Positions 50,156 through 57,844 of a stretch of 64,000 bases of DNA are shown piece after piece; within the stretch, counting starts at the first letter, position 1, and every line of letters starts with the position of its first letter. Below the pieces are notes generated by a model that saw only the letters and a list, made by a program, of their open reading frames with translations, had not been told where the DNA came from and made no database searches. The DNA lies in NCBI GenBank assembly GCA_965199335.1, contig CBDAQZ010000003.1:248001-312000 (forward strand), in the 5' to 3' direction. A program made the position numbers and the translations under genes. This DNA is from CBDAQV01 sp965199335. GTDB lineage: Bacteria > Pseudomonadota > Alphaproteobacteria > CALMVH01.

Positions 50156-51961
50156 CTACTCTTCTTCGGTCTCGGTCTCGACTTCCTTGGCCTTGGCCTT
50201 GCCCTTGGCCTTTTCCGGGGCCGCCGTCTTTTCCGCCTTCTTCAAAGCCGCGCCCAGGATGTCGCCCAGCGATGCGCCGCTGTCGGACGAACCGAACTCG
50301 GCCATCGCCTGCTTGTCTTCCTCGGTCTCGCGCGCCTTGATCGACAGCGTGATCTTCCGGGCACCGCGCTCGACGGTCATGATCTTGGCATCGACCTTCT
50401 CGCCCACGGCGAAGCGGTCGGTGCGCTGTTCGGACCGCTCACGCGACAGGTCGCCACGCTTGATGAAGCCCGGAACCTTGCCGTTGACCAGAACCTCGAT
50501 ACCGCCATCGTTGATCGCGGACACGGTGGAAGTGACCACGAGGCCCTTCTTCAGGCTGCTGAACTCGTCTTCCAGCGGATCGCCACCGGAGACCTGCTTG
50601 ATGCCGAGGCCGACGCGTTCCTTCTCGACGTCGATCTCGAGGATCTTCGCCTTGACCATGTCGCCCTTCTTGAAGGTCTTCAAGGCTTCCTCGCCCTCGA
50701 CATCCCACGAGATGTCGGACAGGTGCACCATGCCGTCGATGTCCTGCGTCAGGCCGACGAACAAACCAAATTCGGTGATGTTCTTGACTTCGCCCTCGAC
50801 GATCGAGCCGACCGGGTGTTCGCCCGTCAGCGTCTCCCAGGGATTGGTCTGGCACTGCTTGATGCCCAGGCTGATACGGCGCTTGGACGAATCGACATCC
50901 AGGACCACGACTTCCACTTCCTGGCTGGTCGATACGATCTTGCCGGGGTGGACGTTCTTCTTGGTCCACGACATTTCGGAAACGTGCACCAGGCCTTCGA
51001 TGCCGGGCTCCAGCTCCACGAACGCGCCGTAGTCGGTGATATTGGTGACGCGACCGACGAACTTGGCTCCGGCCGGGTACTTGGCGGCGACGCCTTCCCA
51101 CGGATCGGACTCGAGCTGCTTCATGCCGAGGCTGATGCGCTGCTTCTCCTGGTCGAAGCGGATGACCTGAACCTTGACGGTCTGGCCGATCTGCAGCGCC
51201 TCGGACGGATGATTGACGCGGCGCCATGCGATGTCGGTGACGTGCAGCAGGCCATCGACGCCGCCGAGATCGACGAACGCGCCGTAATCGGTGATGTTCT
51301 TGACCACGCCCTGCAGGATCTGGCCCTCCTTCAGGGTCGATACCAGCTCGGTGCGGGCTTCAGCGCGGCTTTCCTCGAGCACCGCGCGGCGGGATACGAC
51401 GATGTTGCCGCGGCTGCGGTCCATCTTCAGAATCTGGAACGGCTGCGGCGTACCCATCAGCGGGCCGACATCGCGTACCGGACGGATATCGACCTGGCTG
51501 CCCGGCAGGAAGGCGATGGCGCCGTCCAGATCGACGGTGAAACCACCCTTGACGCGGCCGAAGATCACGCCCGTCACACGCTCCTGCTTTTCGTGCACGC
51601 GCTCCAGCAACTGCCACGATTCCTCGCGCTTGGCCTTCTCACGCGACAGTACAGCCTCGCCGTTCTTGTCTTCCAGGCGTTCGACGAACACCTCGACCGT
51701 GTCGCCAACCTTGAGGCCGTGCGACTGGCCGGGGGCGCCGAATTCGCGCAACGGCACGCGGCCTTCCGACTTCAGTCCGACATCGATCATAGCCGCATCG
51801 TTATCGATGCTGACGACGATGCCCTTGACCACTGAGCCTTCGAAGCTCTGGCGTTCGCCGAGCGATTCCTGCAGCAACGCCGCAAAGCTTTCCATGCCGC
51901 CCGATGCGGCCTGGGTGTTGTTGTCTTCCTTGAATTTCACTGCTGCGGAGGCGCGGGCCAT
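50156..51961 (-). CDS. rpsA: 30S ribosomal protein S1
   Basis: A 601-residue S1 with six S1/OB-fold repeats; the clearest are the repeated G-x-V-x-x-I-T-D-Y-G-A-F-V-x-L blocks and W-x-x-x-x-x-H-P-G/S elements. The C-terminal tail is Lys/Ala/Glu-rich and acidic at the very end. It recruits mRNAs to the ribosome. ATG 51961 with AAGGA upstream. It follows cmk, the common proteobacterial order, and ends at a strong terminator. Confidence 0.96.
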   Translation of the reverse strand: MARASAAVKFKEDNNTQAASGGMESFAALLQESLGERQSFEGSVVKGIVVSIDNDAAMIDVGLKSEGRVPLREFGAPGQSHGLKVGDTVEVFVERLEDKNGEAVLSREKAKREESWQLLERVHEKQERVTGVIFGRVKGGFTVDLDGAIAFLPGSQVDIRPVRDVGPLMGTPQPFQILKMDRSRGNIVVSRRAVLEESRAEARTELVSTLKEGQILQGVVKNITDYGAFVDLGGVDGLLHVTDIAWRRVNHPSEALQIGQTVKVQVIRFDQEKQRISLGMKQLESDPWEGVAAKYPAGAKFVGRVTNITDYGAFVELEPGIEGLVHVSEMSWTKKNVHPGKIVSTSQEVEVVVLDVDSSKRRISLGIKQCQTNPWETLTGEHPVGSIVEGEVKNITEFGLFVGLTQDIDGMVHLSDISWDVEGEEALKTFKKGDMVKAKILEIDVEKERVGLGIKQVSGGDPLEDEFSSLKKGLVVTSTVSAINDGGIEVLVNGKVPGFIKRGDLSRERSEQRTDRFAVGEKVDAKIMTVERGARKITLSIKARETEEDKQAMAEFGSSDSGASLGDILGAALKKAEKTAAPEKAKGKAKAKEVETETEEE

Positions 51962-52078
51962 TAAAAATCCTTTTTCATGTCGTCCGGTCGTCGCGCCAAT
52001 CTGGCGGATAACGACCGGGGTTGTGCGTTGGGCATGTCCCGCGGCGGGTTGATAAGATGCCCTGCAAATCCAGCGATA

Positions 52079-52738
52079 TCAGCGCGCCGGTCCGAGGACC
52101 GGCTCGACCAGGGCGAGCGCGGCGGCGAAAGCCTGATCCGCGTCCAGCCTGCTGACATCTAGCACATGCGCATCGGCAGCCGGCTTCAAGGGAGCAATCT
52201 CCCGCCCGCTGTCGCGCGCATCGCGCTGCTTCAGGTCTTGCAAGACGGCGTCATAGATAGCGTGGATTTCCCTGCCTTGCAACTCCTTGAGCCGCCGAGT
52301 CGCACGAATCTCGACATCGGCGACCACGTAAAGCTTAACCGGCGCGTCCGGGCATACGATCGTACCGATGTCGCGGCCGTCCAGAACCGCGCCCTTCCCG
52401 CCCGGCGGACGGGCGGCGAAATCATGCTGCAAATCCAGTAAAGCGGCGCGGACGGCAGGGACAGAGCCGACCTTGCTGGCCGCCCCGCCGCTGGTTTCGT
52501 GGCGCAAACGCTCGTCCGACAGGTCGAGGCCAGGCAGCTGGCGCAGACGCAGGGCGGTGGCCGCCGCCTTTTCCGCGTCGGCCGGATCGTGTCCCGCATC
52601 CAGCATCGCCAGTCCCACGGCGCGGTACAACAAGCCGGTATCCAACCAGTCGTATCCGTAATGAACGGAAAGCCGCCGCGCCAGGGTACCTTTACCGCTG
52701 GCGGTCGGGCCGTCGATGGCGATGATCGGAGCAGTCAC
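52079..52738 (-). CDS. cmk: Cytidylate kinase
   Basis: A 219-residue CMP kinase: P-loop D-G-P-T-A-S-G-K-G-T, Y-D-W-L-D-T-G-L-L-Y-R and the D-G-R-D-I-G-T lid region. It phosphorylates CMP and dCMP. The start is GTG 52738, overlapping the aroA stop (GTGA). The 117-base spacer to rpsA (51962-52078) presumably holds an rpsA promoter, but I could not identify one. Confidence 0.95.
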   Translation of the reverse strand: MTAPIIAIDGPTASGKGTLARRLSVHYGYDWLDTGLLYRAVGLAMLDAGHDPADAEKAAATALRLRQLPGLDLSDERLRHETSGGAASKVGSVPAVRAALLDLQHDFAARPPGGKGAVLDGRDIGTIVCPDAPVKLYVVADVEIRATRRLKELQGREIHAIYDAVLQDLKQRDARDSGREIAPLKPAADAHVLDVSRLDADQAFAAALALVEPVLGPAR

Positions 52739-54093
52739 CCTACTTCCTTTCGCTGAAATTCCATTTCCACGCCCAGCCTTCCGATCATCCCGAAAAAATC
52801 GGGACAGGTCTTCGACACGCAGCCCGGATCGGTCAGTGCGATGCCGCTTCCGGCCACGCCCAGCACGGCCAGCGACATGGCGATGCGGTGGTCATCGTGC
52901 GTGTCCAGCCTTGCATAAGCGGGCCTGGCGGGTTCGATGCGCCAGCCGTCGCGGCGTTCCTCCACGGGGACCCCGACAGCCTGCAGCGCCCCGGTCATGG
53001 CCGCGACACGGTCGCATTCGTGCTTGCGGATATGCTCGACGCCGGTGATGTCGATCGCGCCATCGGCATAGGGGGCGATCGCGGCCAGGGTCAGCGCTGT
53101 GTCGGAACAGGCGTTCATGTCGACCGTGAAGCCGCCCGTCAGCGTGCGCGGTCCCTTCAGAGTGGTGCCGCCGCCCGTCCTCGTCACCTGGCAGCCCATG
53201 CGTTCCAGCACGTCGATGAAGCGGATATCGGGCTGGAAGGTCTGCGCCGGGAGATTTTCCAGTGTCACCTGCCCGCCCGTCGCCGCCGCCAGCGCCAGGA
53301 AATAGCTGGCGGTCGAGGCGTCGGCTTCGACCACGTAATCGGTCGGTCGGTAGGCGGCAGGCACGATCGTGAACCGGTCGAAGCCCGGCGCAACATCGAT
53401 ATCGATGCCGAATTCCTTCATCATGGCGATCGTGATGCGGACGTAATCGGCCTGGACGATGCCGTCGGTGATCGCCACCTCGGTCGAGCGATCGAGCAGC
53501 GGCGCGGCCATCAGCACGCCGCTGATGAACTGGCTGGAGACCGAGCCGGATATGCCGACCCGGGCCGCGCCCCCCTGCCGGGGCTGTATAGTCACCGGAA
53601 AGCGCCCTTCCCCCTCGCCATAGCTGAATCGCGCACCCAGCGTCGCCAGCGCCTCGAACAGCGGCAGCATCGGACGCGACGACAATTGTTCGCTGGCTGC
53701 GATCGTGACCGGCACCGTGGTCGAAAGGGCAAGCACGCTGGTCAGGAACCGCCCGGTTGTACCCGCCGAGCCGATGAAGACCGGCTGCGCAGGTTCGCGC
53801 CATGTCCCCGATCCGGCGATCCGTAGCGTGGTACCGTCGTCGTCGACCTGCACGCCAAGCTGCCGCAACGCCTCGGCGCACCAGAACGAATCGTCGCTGC
53901 GCAACACCTGACGCACGAAAGACGTCCCCGCCGCCGCGCCGGCCATGATGATGGCACGATTGGTAACGCTCTTGCTGCCGGGAATATTCAGCGTCCCGCC
54001 GATGGGACGTCTCAAGGGCCGCAATACCACGGAGTCGACGCCTTTCAGCGATGCCCAGCCCGACCGTGTGCCCTCAGTTTCCGTCCTTGTCAT
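52735..54093 (-). CDS. aroA: 3-phosphoshikimate 1-carboxyvinyltransferase (EPSP synthase)
   Basis: A 452-residue EPSP synthase: I-P-G-S-K-S-V-T-N-R-A at the shikimate-3-phosphate site, G-S-A-G-T-T-G-R-F in place of the usual G-N-A-G-T-A motif, and D-T-H-D-D-H-R-I-A-M near the end. It joins PEP to shikimate-3-phosphate. The altered PEP-loop motif places it outside the enterobacterial class I type; a consequence for inhibitor sensitivity cannot be read from sequence. Cmk follows by GTGA overlap; divergent from the TIGR02300 gene. Confidence 0.94.
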   Translation of the reverse strand: MTRTETEGTRSGWASLKGVDSVVLRPLRRPIGGTLNIPGSKSVTNRAIIMAGAAAGTSFVRQVLRSDDSFWCAEALRQLGVQVDDDGTTLRIAGSGTWREPAQPVFIGSAGTTGRFLTSVLALSTTVPVTIAASEQLSSRPMLPLFEALATLGARFSYGEGEGRFPVTIQPRQGGAARVGISGSVSSQFISGVLMAAPLLDRSTEVAITDGIVQADYVRITIAMMKEFGIDIDVAPGFDRFTIVPAAYRPTDYVVEADASTASYFLALAAATGGQVTLENLPAQTFQPDIRFIDVLERMGCQVTRTGGGTTLKGPRTLTGGFTVDMNACSDTALTLAAIAPYADGAIDITGVEHIRKHECDRVAAMTGALQAVGVPVEERRDGWRIEPARPAYARLDTHDDHRIAMSLAVLGVAGSGIALTDPGCVSKTCPDFFGMIGRLGVEMEFQRKEVG

Positions 54094-54220
54094 GGCTTAT
54101 GCCTATTGCCTTGGGGCCCATGGCGCAACATTTCAAAGAGCCCGGATTCGATTTGCTTTTGACATCCGGGCATAAGCATGGCACACGCCACCCACTCTTT
54201 AGCAATTAGGATATAAACCG

Positions 54221-54595
54221 GTGAGCAACCCAGAATGGGGCATGAAGCGCATCTGCCCAAGCTGCGCGACACGCTACTACGATTTCCAGAAGAACCCGCC
54301 GGCATGCCCGGTCTGTGGTACCGCCTACGACCCGGAGGCGCTGCTGAAGTCGCGCCGTGGCCGCACCGCCGTCGTGGACGAGCCGGTGGTCAAGCGCAAG
54401 AAGGCCCCCGCGATCGTCGAGGGGGATGAACTGCCGGACGTGGGTGACGATCTGGAGGCGGTGGAACCCGATGTCGAAGCCGAGGACATCGAGCCTGCCG
54501 ACGTGGAAGCCGACGACGATACGCTTCTGGAAGACGATGCGGACGATGTCGATGCCGAGATCGAGGATGTCGAGATCGAGCCGGACGAGACCTGA
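54221..54595 (+). CDS. TIGR02300 family acidic zinc-ribbon protein
   Basis: A 124-residue protein: an N-terminal zinc ribbon (R-I-C-P-S-C and A-C-P-V-C-G, with R-Y-Y-D-F between them, residues 10-35), then a Lys/Arg patch and a very acidic tail of Asp/Glu/Ala/Val. This is the alphaproteobacterial TIGR02300 family, usually divergent from aroA; function is unknown. The start is GTG 54221 with AGGAT upstream. A TTGACA at 54159-54164 in the divergent spacer is a possible -35 element, but no convincing -10 follows. Confidence 0.9.
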   Translation: MSNPEWGMKRICPSCATRYYDFQKNPPACPVCGTAYDPEALLKSRRGRTAVVDEPVVKRKKAPAIVEGDELPDVGDDLEAVEPDVEAEDIEPADVEADDDTLLEDDADDVDAEIEDVEIEPDET

Positions 54596-54665
54596 CATAC
54601 CGGGCGATTTCAGTTTAGGCTTGAAAGCGCGCCCCGGGCATCATAGGTTCGATTTGCAAGTTACT

Positions 54666-54692
54666 GGTGCGTTGCCCACGGGCAACGGCACC
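54666..54692 (+). terminator. Strong hairpin just upstream of tRNA-Ala
   Basis: GGTGC-GTTGCC, loop CACG, GGCAAC, one bulged G and GCACC form an 11-bp interrupted stem that ends eight bases before the tRNA 5' end. It lacks a T-run. It may end the TIGR02300 transcript or serve as a processing element in a joint transcript; the sequence does not decide. Confidence 0.4.
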
Positions 54693-54700
54693 GCAAGGTC

Positions 54701-54776
54701 GGGGTCATAGCTCAGCTGGTAGAGCGCTACGATGGCATTGTAGAGGTCCGGAGTTCGACTCTCCGTGGCTCCACCA
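54701..54776 (+). tRNA. tRNA-Ala(GGC)
   Basis: A 76-base tRNA with acceptor GGGGTCA pairing TGGCTCC (two G-U pairs), D-arm AGCTCAGCTGGTAGAGC, anticodon loop ATGGCAT giving anticodon GGC (codon GCC), T-loop GTTCGAC and an encoded CCA. Its place between the TIGR02300 gene and aroA is common in alphaproteobacteria. Confidence 0.95.
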
Positions 54777-54788
54777 ACCTTCTCTTAT

Positions 54789-55334
54789 TTATCTGCGGCG
54801 TCGGTGATGACGTACGCGTTCGCGCTCATCCCGCTCACGCGGGCGCGGCTTTCCGAACACCAGCCGCGATGTGGTGCGAATTACCATTCCGGGCCTTACG
54901 CCGAACAGCATGCCGATGACGGCGGCGCCGACCAGCACCGGAATCTTGTTATCCGAGAACGCCTCGTTCGCCCGCCTGCCGATATGCAGGTCGGGCAACT
55001 TCAATCCCTTGCCGGTGAACAGTCTGTCCTCCTCACGCCTGCGTTCGTAGACGGATTCTTCCACTCGCTTGCCGATGATATAGGCTGCCACAGCCCCCGC
55101 GCACATCAGCACGCTGAAGGCGAACAGGATCAGCGCCGCATTTTCCGGCTTCATGGTATCGGCGATATGCAGGAAGACGACCAGGAAGAGGCAGACCAGC
55201 GCCAGCAGGGCAAAAATCGCAACGACCAGGGTCGTGACGATCGCCAGCTGGAAATTGACCTTTGCCTTGTCTATCCGCGGCTGGACGAAAGTCTCGCCAA
55301 GCTCCTCGGCCAGGAACAGAAGGGTATCGATCAT
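54789..55334 (-). CDS. YqjE-like (holin-superfamily) membrane protein
   Basis: A 181-residue protein with two N-terminal membrane helices (about 28-58 and 65-88), a charged middle and a third hydrophobic segment (about 130-150), ending in a strongly basic tail (R-V-R-H-H-R-R-R-R). The first half resembles YqjE/Phage_holin_3_6 proteins, which are commonly encoded next to DUF883/YqjD membrane proteins, as here. ATG 55334 directly follows the stop of the DUF883-like gene (TAGATG). It is the last gene of the EcfG-driven operon and thus likely stress-induced. Function unknown. Confidence 0.75.
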   Translation of the reverse strand: MIDTLLFLAEELGETFVQPRIDKAKVNFQLAIVTTLVVAIFALLALVCLFLVVFLHIADTMKPENAALILFAFSVLMCAGAVAAYIIGKRVEESVYERRREEDRLFTGKGLKLPDLHIGRRANEAFSDNKIPVLVGAAVIGMLFGVRPGMVIRTTSRLVFGKPRPRERDERERVRHHRRRR

Positions 55335-55646
55335 CTAGTTGAACAGACGGCCGAGAAGGACGCCGACGCCGAATGCAAGAAGGATGCTTGTAAGCGGACG
55401 TTCCTCGATCTCCTCGGAAAGATCCTCGAGTGATTCACGGCTGCGGGTGCGGGCCTTGTCGGTCCATTCGTCGACGGTTTCCTGCGCGCTGTTGAACTTG
55501 GAGCGCACCCGGTCGGTGGCGAAGGACTGAAACGAATCCTTCAACGATGCGATATCCGACCGCAGTTTTGACAGGTCGTTTTTCACGGTGTCGATATCGG
55601 CGTCTATGGTGTCGACCTTGGTCGCCTTTACAATTGTCTCGCTCAT
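55335..55646 (-). CDS. DUF883/YqjD-like tail-anchored protein
   Basis: A 103-residue protein with a long amphipathic coiled-coil region (residues 10-75: I-D-A-D-I-D-T-V-K-N-D-L-S-K-L and following) and one C-terminal membrane helix containing G-V-G-V-L-L-G-R-L-F, the typical ElaB/YqjD/YgaM (DUF883) arrangement; E. coli members bind ribosomes at the membrane in stationary phase. AAAGGAG precedes ATG 55646; the longer frame to 55745 is the 49-aa gene read in another frame. Co-transcribed with the small gene upstream behind an EcfG promoter. Confidence 0.85.
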   Translation of the reverse strand: MSETIVKATKVDTIDADIDTVKNDLSKLRSDIASLKDSFQSFATDRVRSKFNSAQETVDEWTDKARTRSRESLEDLSEEIEERPLTSILLAFGVGVLLGRLFN

Positions 55647-55647
55647 G

Positions 55648-55797
55648 TCAGTCTCCTTTGGAAGAATTGTCGGCGGGCGGGTTCTGCTCGCCAAGGGGGT
55701 GGCCCTTGTTAAGCTCCTTCTCGTCGCGCAGCTGTTGCTTGGCAAGGTTCGCAGCGATGCCGTCGTTGTCGTCCTTTTTCTTTTTTTGCCGCTTCAT
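55648..55797 (-). CDS. 49-aa highly charged protein, first gene of an EcfG operon
   Basis: The minus strand from ATG 55797 reads MKRQKKKKDDNDGIAANLAK, continues with Q-Q-L-R-D-E-K-E-L-N-K-G-H-P-L-G-E and ends S-S-K-G-D at the TGA 55650-55648. It is Lys/Asp/Glu-rich, has no membrane segment and is probably disordered. GGTAG lies a few bases upstream. Support for it being real comes from position: an exact EcfG-type promoter about 30 bases upstream and only one base between its stop and the DUF883-like start, whose Shine-Dalgarno is inside this ORF. Similar short Lys-rich ORFs are easily missed by gene callers. Function unknown. Confidence 0.65.
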   Translation of the reverse strand: MKRQKKKKDDNDGIAANLAKQQLRDEKELNKGHPLGEQNPPADNSSKGD

Positions 55798-55828
55798 TCG
55801 TTGCTACCTGACCTTATGTCGCAAAGTG

Positions 55829-55853
55829 AACGTGACATAAGCGCCATTGTTCC
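55829..55853 (-). promoter_or_regulatory. EcfG-type promoter for the 49-aa/DUF883/YqjE operon
   Basis: On the minus strand GGAAC (55853-55849), a 16-base spacer and CGTT (55832-55829) match the general stress response consensus exactly. The predicted transcript starts near 55822, about 25 bases before ATG 55797. It lies back-to-back with the nepR promoter, 22 bases apart. Confidence 0.8.
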
Positions 55854-55874
55854 TTGCGAATTGAGTCTGCAGCG

Positions 55875-55900
55875 GGAACGATAGCATGTGCCGGATCGTT
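55875..55900 (+). promoter_or_regulatory. EcfG-type promoter for nepR
   Basis: GGAAC at 55875-55879, a 17-base spacer and CGTT at 55897-55900 match the EcfG consensus exactly. The predicted start near 55907 leaves a leader of about 70 bases before nepR. Control of the anti-sigma factor gene by its own sigma factor is the known feedback arrangement in this system. Confidence 0.8.
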
Positions 55901-55975
55901 CGCAATAGACGGGTATCGTTGCGTACGCGCGTATTAATCATTCCGGAGTGTGGGTTGAGCAAGATTGAGGATGAA

Positions 55976-56158
55976 ATGTCTGGGAAAGGAGATTTGACCG
56001 GCAACACCCAATCCGGCGACGAGCCCCCCAGCGGCGATGCGGCTCCCTTCGAACGCTGGCTGGATAAGAAGCTTAAAAGTGCTTATGGATCGGTTCTTGA
56101 TGAACCCGTTCCGCAGGACCTGATCGACCTTTTGCGCAAGAAGCTCGATAAAGGCTGA
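55976..56158 (+). CDS. nepR: Anti-sigma factor NepR
   Basis: A 60-residue protein whose C-terminal part, F-E-R-W-L-D-K-K-L-K then Y-G-S-V-L-D-E-P-V-P and L-I-D-L-L-R-K-K-L, is the NepR signature of two helices around the E-P-V-P turn. NepR sequesters the EcfG sigma factor and is released when phosphorylated PhyR binds it. ATG 55976 has GAGG six bases upstream; the frame is open further up but without a credible start. Convergent with phyR and preceded by an EcfG-type promoter. Confidence 0.93.
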   Translation: MSGKGDLTGNTQSGDEPPSGDAAPFERWLDKKLKSAYGSVLDEPVPQDLIDLLRKKLDKG

Positions 56159-56164
56159 AACGAA

Positions 56165-56193
56165 AATGGCCGCCAGGTTGCCAGGCGGCCATT
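56165..56193. terminator. Bidirectional terminator between nepR and phyR
   Basis: AATGGCCGCC and GGCGGCCATT form a perfect 10-bp stem with a nine-base loop. On the minus strand it runs into TTTTCG, and on the plus strand into CCAAAAC, so it works best for phyR but probably serves both convergent genes. Confidence 0.8.
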
Positions 56194-56215
56194 CCAAAAC
56201 AAACTTCAGTATCGA

Positions 56216-57013
56216 TTAGACAAGCACATCGGCCGGTTGGGCAAACGATAGCGCCTGACCGATCGTGACCTTCAGCGTCTCGGGATCGAAGGGCTTGGTC
56301 ACGATGAAAGCCGGCTCCATTCCATTGCCGGTAAGCAGGCGCTCGGGAAATCCGGTTACGAAGATAACGGGCGCCGTCATCGATTTGAGAATCTCCTGCA
56401 CCGTCACGATACCGCTGTCGCCGTCCAGCAGCTGAACGTCTGCCAGCACCAGATCGGGCAGATGGCGCTTCGCCAGTTCCACTGCCTCGTCCTTGCGGCC
56501 GGCGACACCCACCACATCGTGGCCCAGACCCTCAACGATGCTGGCGATATCCATGGCAATCACCGGTTCGTCCTCGATGATCAGGACTTTGGCCGAGGCC
56601 TGGCGCTTCAACTCGTCATGGGCCAGGGTGAGGTTTTCCACAACTTCCGCATCGCTGAGCGATAGAATTCGCCCTGCTTCGGAAACCGAGAAATTTTCAA
56701 GCGATATCAGCAGCAAAACCTGCCGCTCGAGCGAAGGAAGAGCCGCCAGCTGCTTGCCGAAAGGATCCTTCAACACGCCTTCGGGAACCGCATCGCCCAA
56801 AGCCTGATCGAAAATCCGGAAGCAATCGTGGAAAACCGTGAAAAGCTGCAGGTGAAAGTCACCGTTGGGACGAATCTTGTCCGGCTCCTCGATAATCGCC
56901 TCAAGGCAAAGCCTTACATATTGATCGCCTGTTGCCTGTGATCCGGTCAGGGCGCGAGCATAACGACGCAGGTAGGGGATCGAACGGACGATTTCGTCAG
57001 AGATGCTGGGCAT
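56216..57013 (-). CDS. phyR: General stress response regulator PhyR
   Basis: A 265-residue protein: residues 1-135 are an ECF sigma-like domain (sigma2- and sigma4-like regions, no DNA-binding use), residues 140-260 a receiver domain with the acidic pair I-E-D-E, phosphorylated Asp in L-V-L-A-D-V-Q-L and the F-V-T-G-F-P-E-R motif of the FATGUY receiver subfamily. Phosphorylated PhyR binds NepR and frees EcfG. A degenerate EcfG-like site (TGAAC-N16-TGTT on the minus strand, 57103-57079) lies upstream. The kinase is not in the window. Confidence 0.95.
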   Translation of the reverse strand: MPSISDEIVRSIPYLRRYARALTGSQATGDQYVRLCLEAIIEEPDKIRPNGDFHLQLFTVFHDCFRIFDQALGDAVPEGVLKDPFGKQLAALPSLERQVLLLISLENFSVSEAGRILSLSDAEVVENLTLAHDELKRQASAKVLIIEDEPVIAMDIASIVEGLGHDVVGVAGRKDEAVELAKRHLPDLVLADVQLLDGDSGIVTVQEILKSMTAPVIFVTGFPERLLTGNGMEPAFIVTKPFDPETLKVTIGQALSFAQPADVLV

Positions 57014-57132
57014 CAGAGTCCTCGGGGTAACGGCATACGCGTTGGTGTTGTTGCAGAAATATATATCCTAACTCGAAAAACACCAACTGCCCTGAAAAGT
57101 TCATCGATTTCTTAGCAGGCAACAAACTGAAA

Positions 57133-57630
57133 TCAATGTTTTACGTCGCTGTCGACCAGCTTCTTGAGTTCGGACCGTGCCCGGTTGAGTCGGGATTTGA
57201 CCGTACCGATGGCACAGCCGCAGATTTGAGCCGTTTCTTCATAGCTCAGACCGCTGGCCGAGATCAGGATCAGGACCTCGCGATGCTCCGGCGACATTTT
57301 CTGCAGGGCGGCGCTGACCTCCTGCAGTTCGATCTTGTCGTCCTGAACCGCCGCCGTGGCAAAAACGGACTCCGGCACCTGATCGAGCGAATCTCCCTCC
57401 AGACGGAGGCGGCGCAAGCCGTTAATGTAGTGATTGCGCAGGATCGTCATCAGCCAGGCCTTCAGGTTCGTCCCGGCTATGAACTGCTGTTCCGCGTTCA
57501 AAGCCCGGATGATCGTATCCTGGACAAGATCGTCCGCACGCTCACGATTGCCCGTTAGAGTCCGCGCGAACGCTCGAAGATGCGGCAGATGCTGCATCAT
57601 ATCTTCCCGCAGGTCGAAACTTGTTACCAT
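57133..57630 (-). CDS. ecfG: EcfG-type RNA polymerase sigma factor
   Basis: A 165-residue ECF sigma factor: sigma2 with D-D-L-V-Q-D-T-I-I-R-A and the -10 recognition helix, sigma4 with L-S-Y-E-E-T-A-Q-I-C-G-C-A-I-G-T-V-K-S-R-L-N-R-A. The neighbours nepR and phyR, and the promoter sites in this window, identify it as the general stress sigma. ATG 57630 is used; TTG 57636 is better spaced to AAGG and equally possible. The gap to phyR is 119 bases; no exact EcfG promoter was found in front of ecfG itself. Confidence 0.93.
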   Translation of the reverse strand: MVTSFDLREDMMQHLPHLRAFARTLTGNRERADDLVQDTIIRALNAEQQFIAGTNLKAWLMTILRNHYINGLRRLRLEGDSLDQVPESVFATAAVQDDKIELQEVSAALQKMSPEHREVLILISASGLSYEETAQICGCAIGTVKSRLNRARSELKKLVDSDVKH

Positions 57631-57727
57631 TGGCAATTGAGCCTTACCCTTGCCGGGTTGCCGAAATAGATCATACCCAATCTGGGCGGCTGACGGTAAT
57701 ATAAAAGAGACAGGAGAGGTTTTTCGT

Positions 57728-57844
57728 ATGGTGGCTCATATAAGACATTCCAAAATTGGAAGTTTTTTTATAAGGAAATCAACACTGAATCCTGTTTTTA
57801 TGTCCTTGAATCAAACTTCAGAGCCGCAAGCCCGCCTTTCATGA
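57728..57844 (+). CDS. Candidate 38-aa leader ORF coupled to the DjlA-like gene
   Basis: An ATG at 57728 preceded by AGGAGAGG at ideal distance opens a 38-codon frame beginning MVAHIRHSKIGSFF and rich in basic and polar residues. Its TGA at 57842-57844 overlaps the ATG of the DjlA-like gene (ATGA), and that gene has no Shine-Dalgarno of its own, so translation would be coupled. No similarity is recognised. It could be a regulatory leader peptide or simply a translation-coupling device. Confidence 0.4.
   Translation: MVAHIRHSKIGSFFIRKSTLNPVFMSLNQTSEPQARLS

Noticed and set aside
54095..54177. Inverted repeat GCTTATGCC / GGCATAAGC flanking the aroA-TIGR02300 divergent region
   Set aside because: Nine-base arms 65 bases apart, no known regulator site recognised; could arise by chance, so not listed as an operator.
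57079..57103. TGAAC-N16-TGTT on the minus strand upstream of phyR
   Set aside because: Two mismatches to the EcfG consensus; mentioned with phyR but not listed as a promoter.
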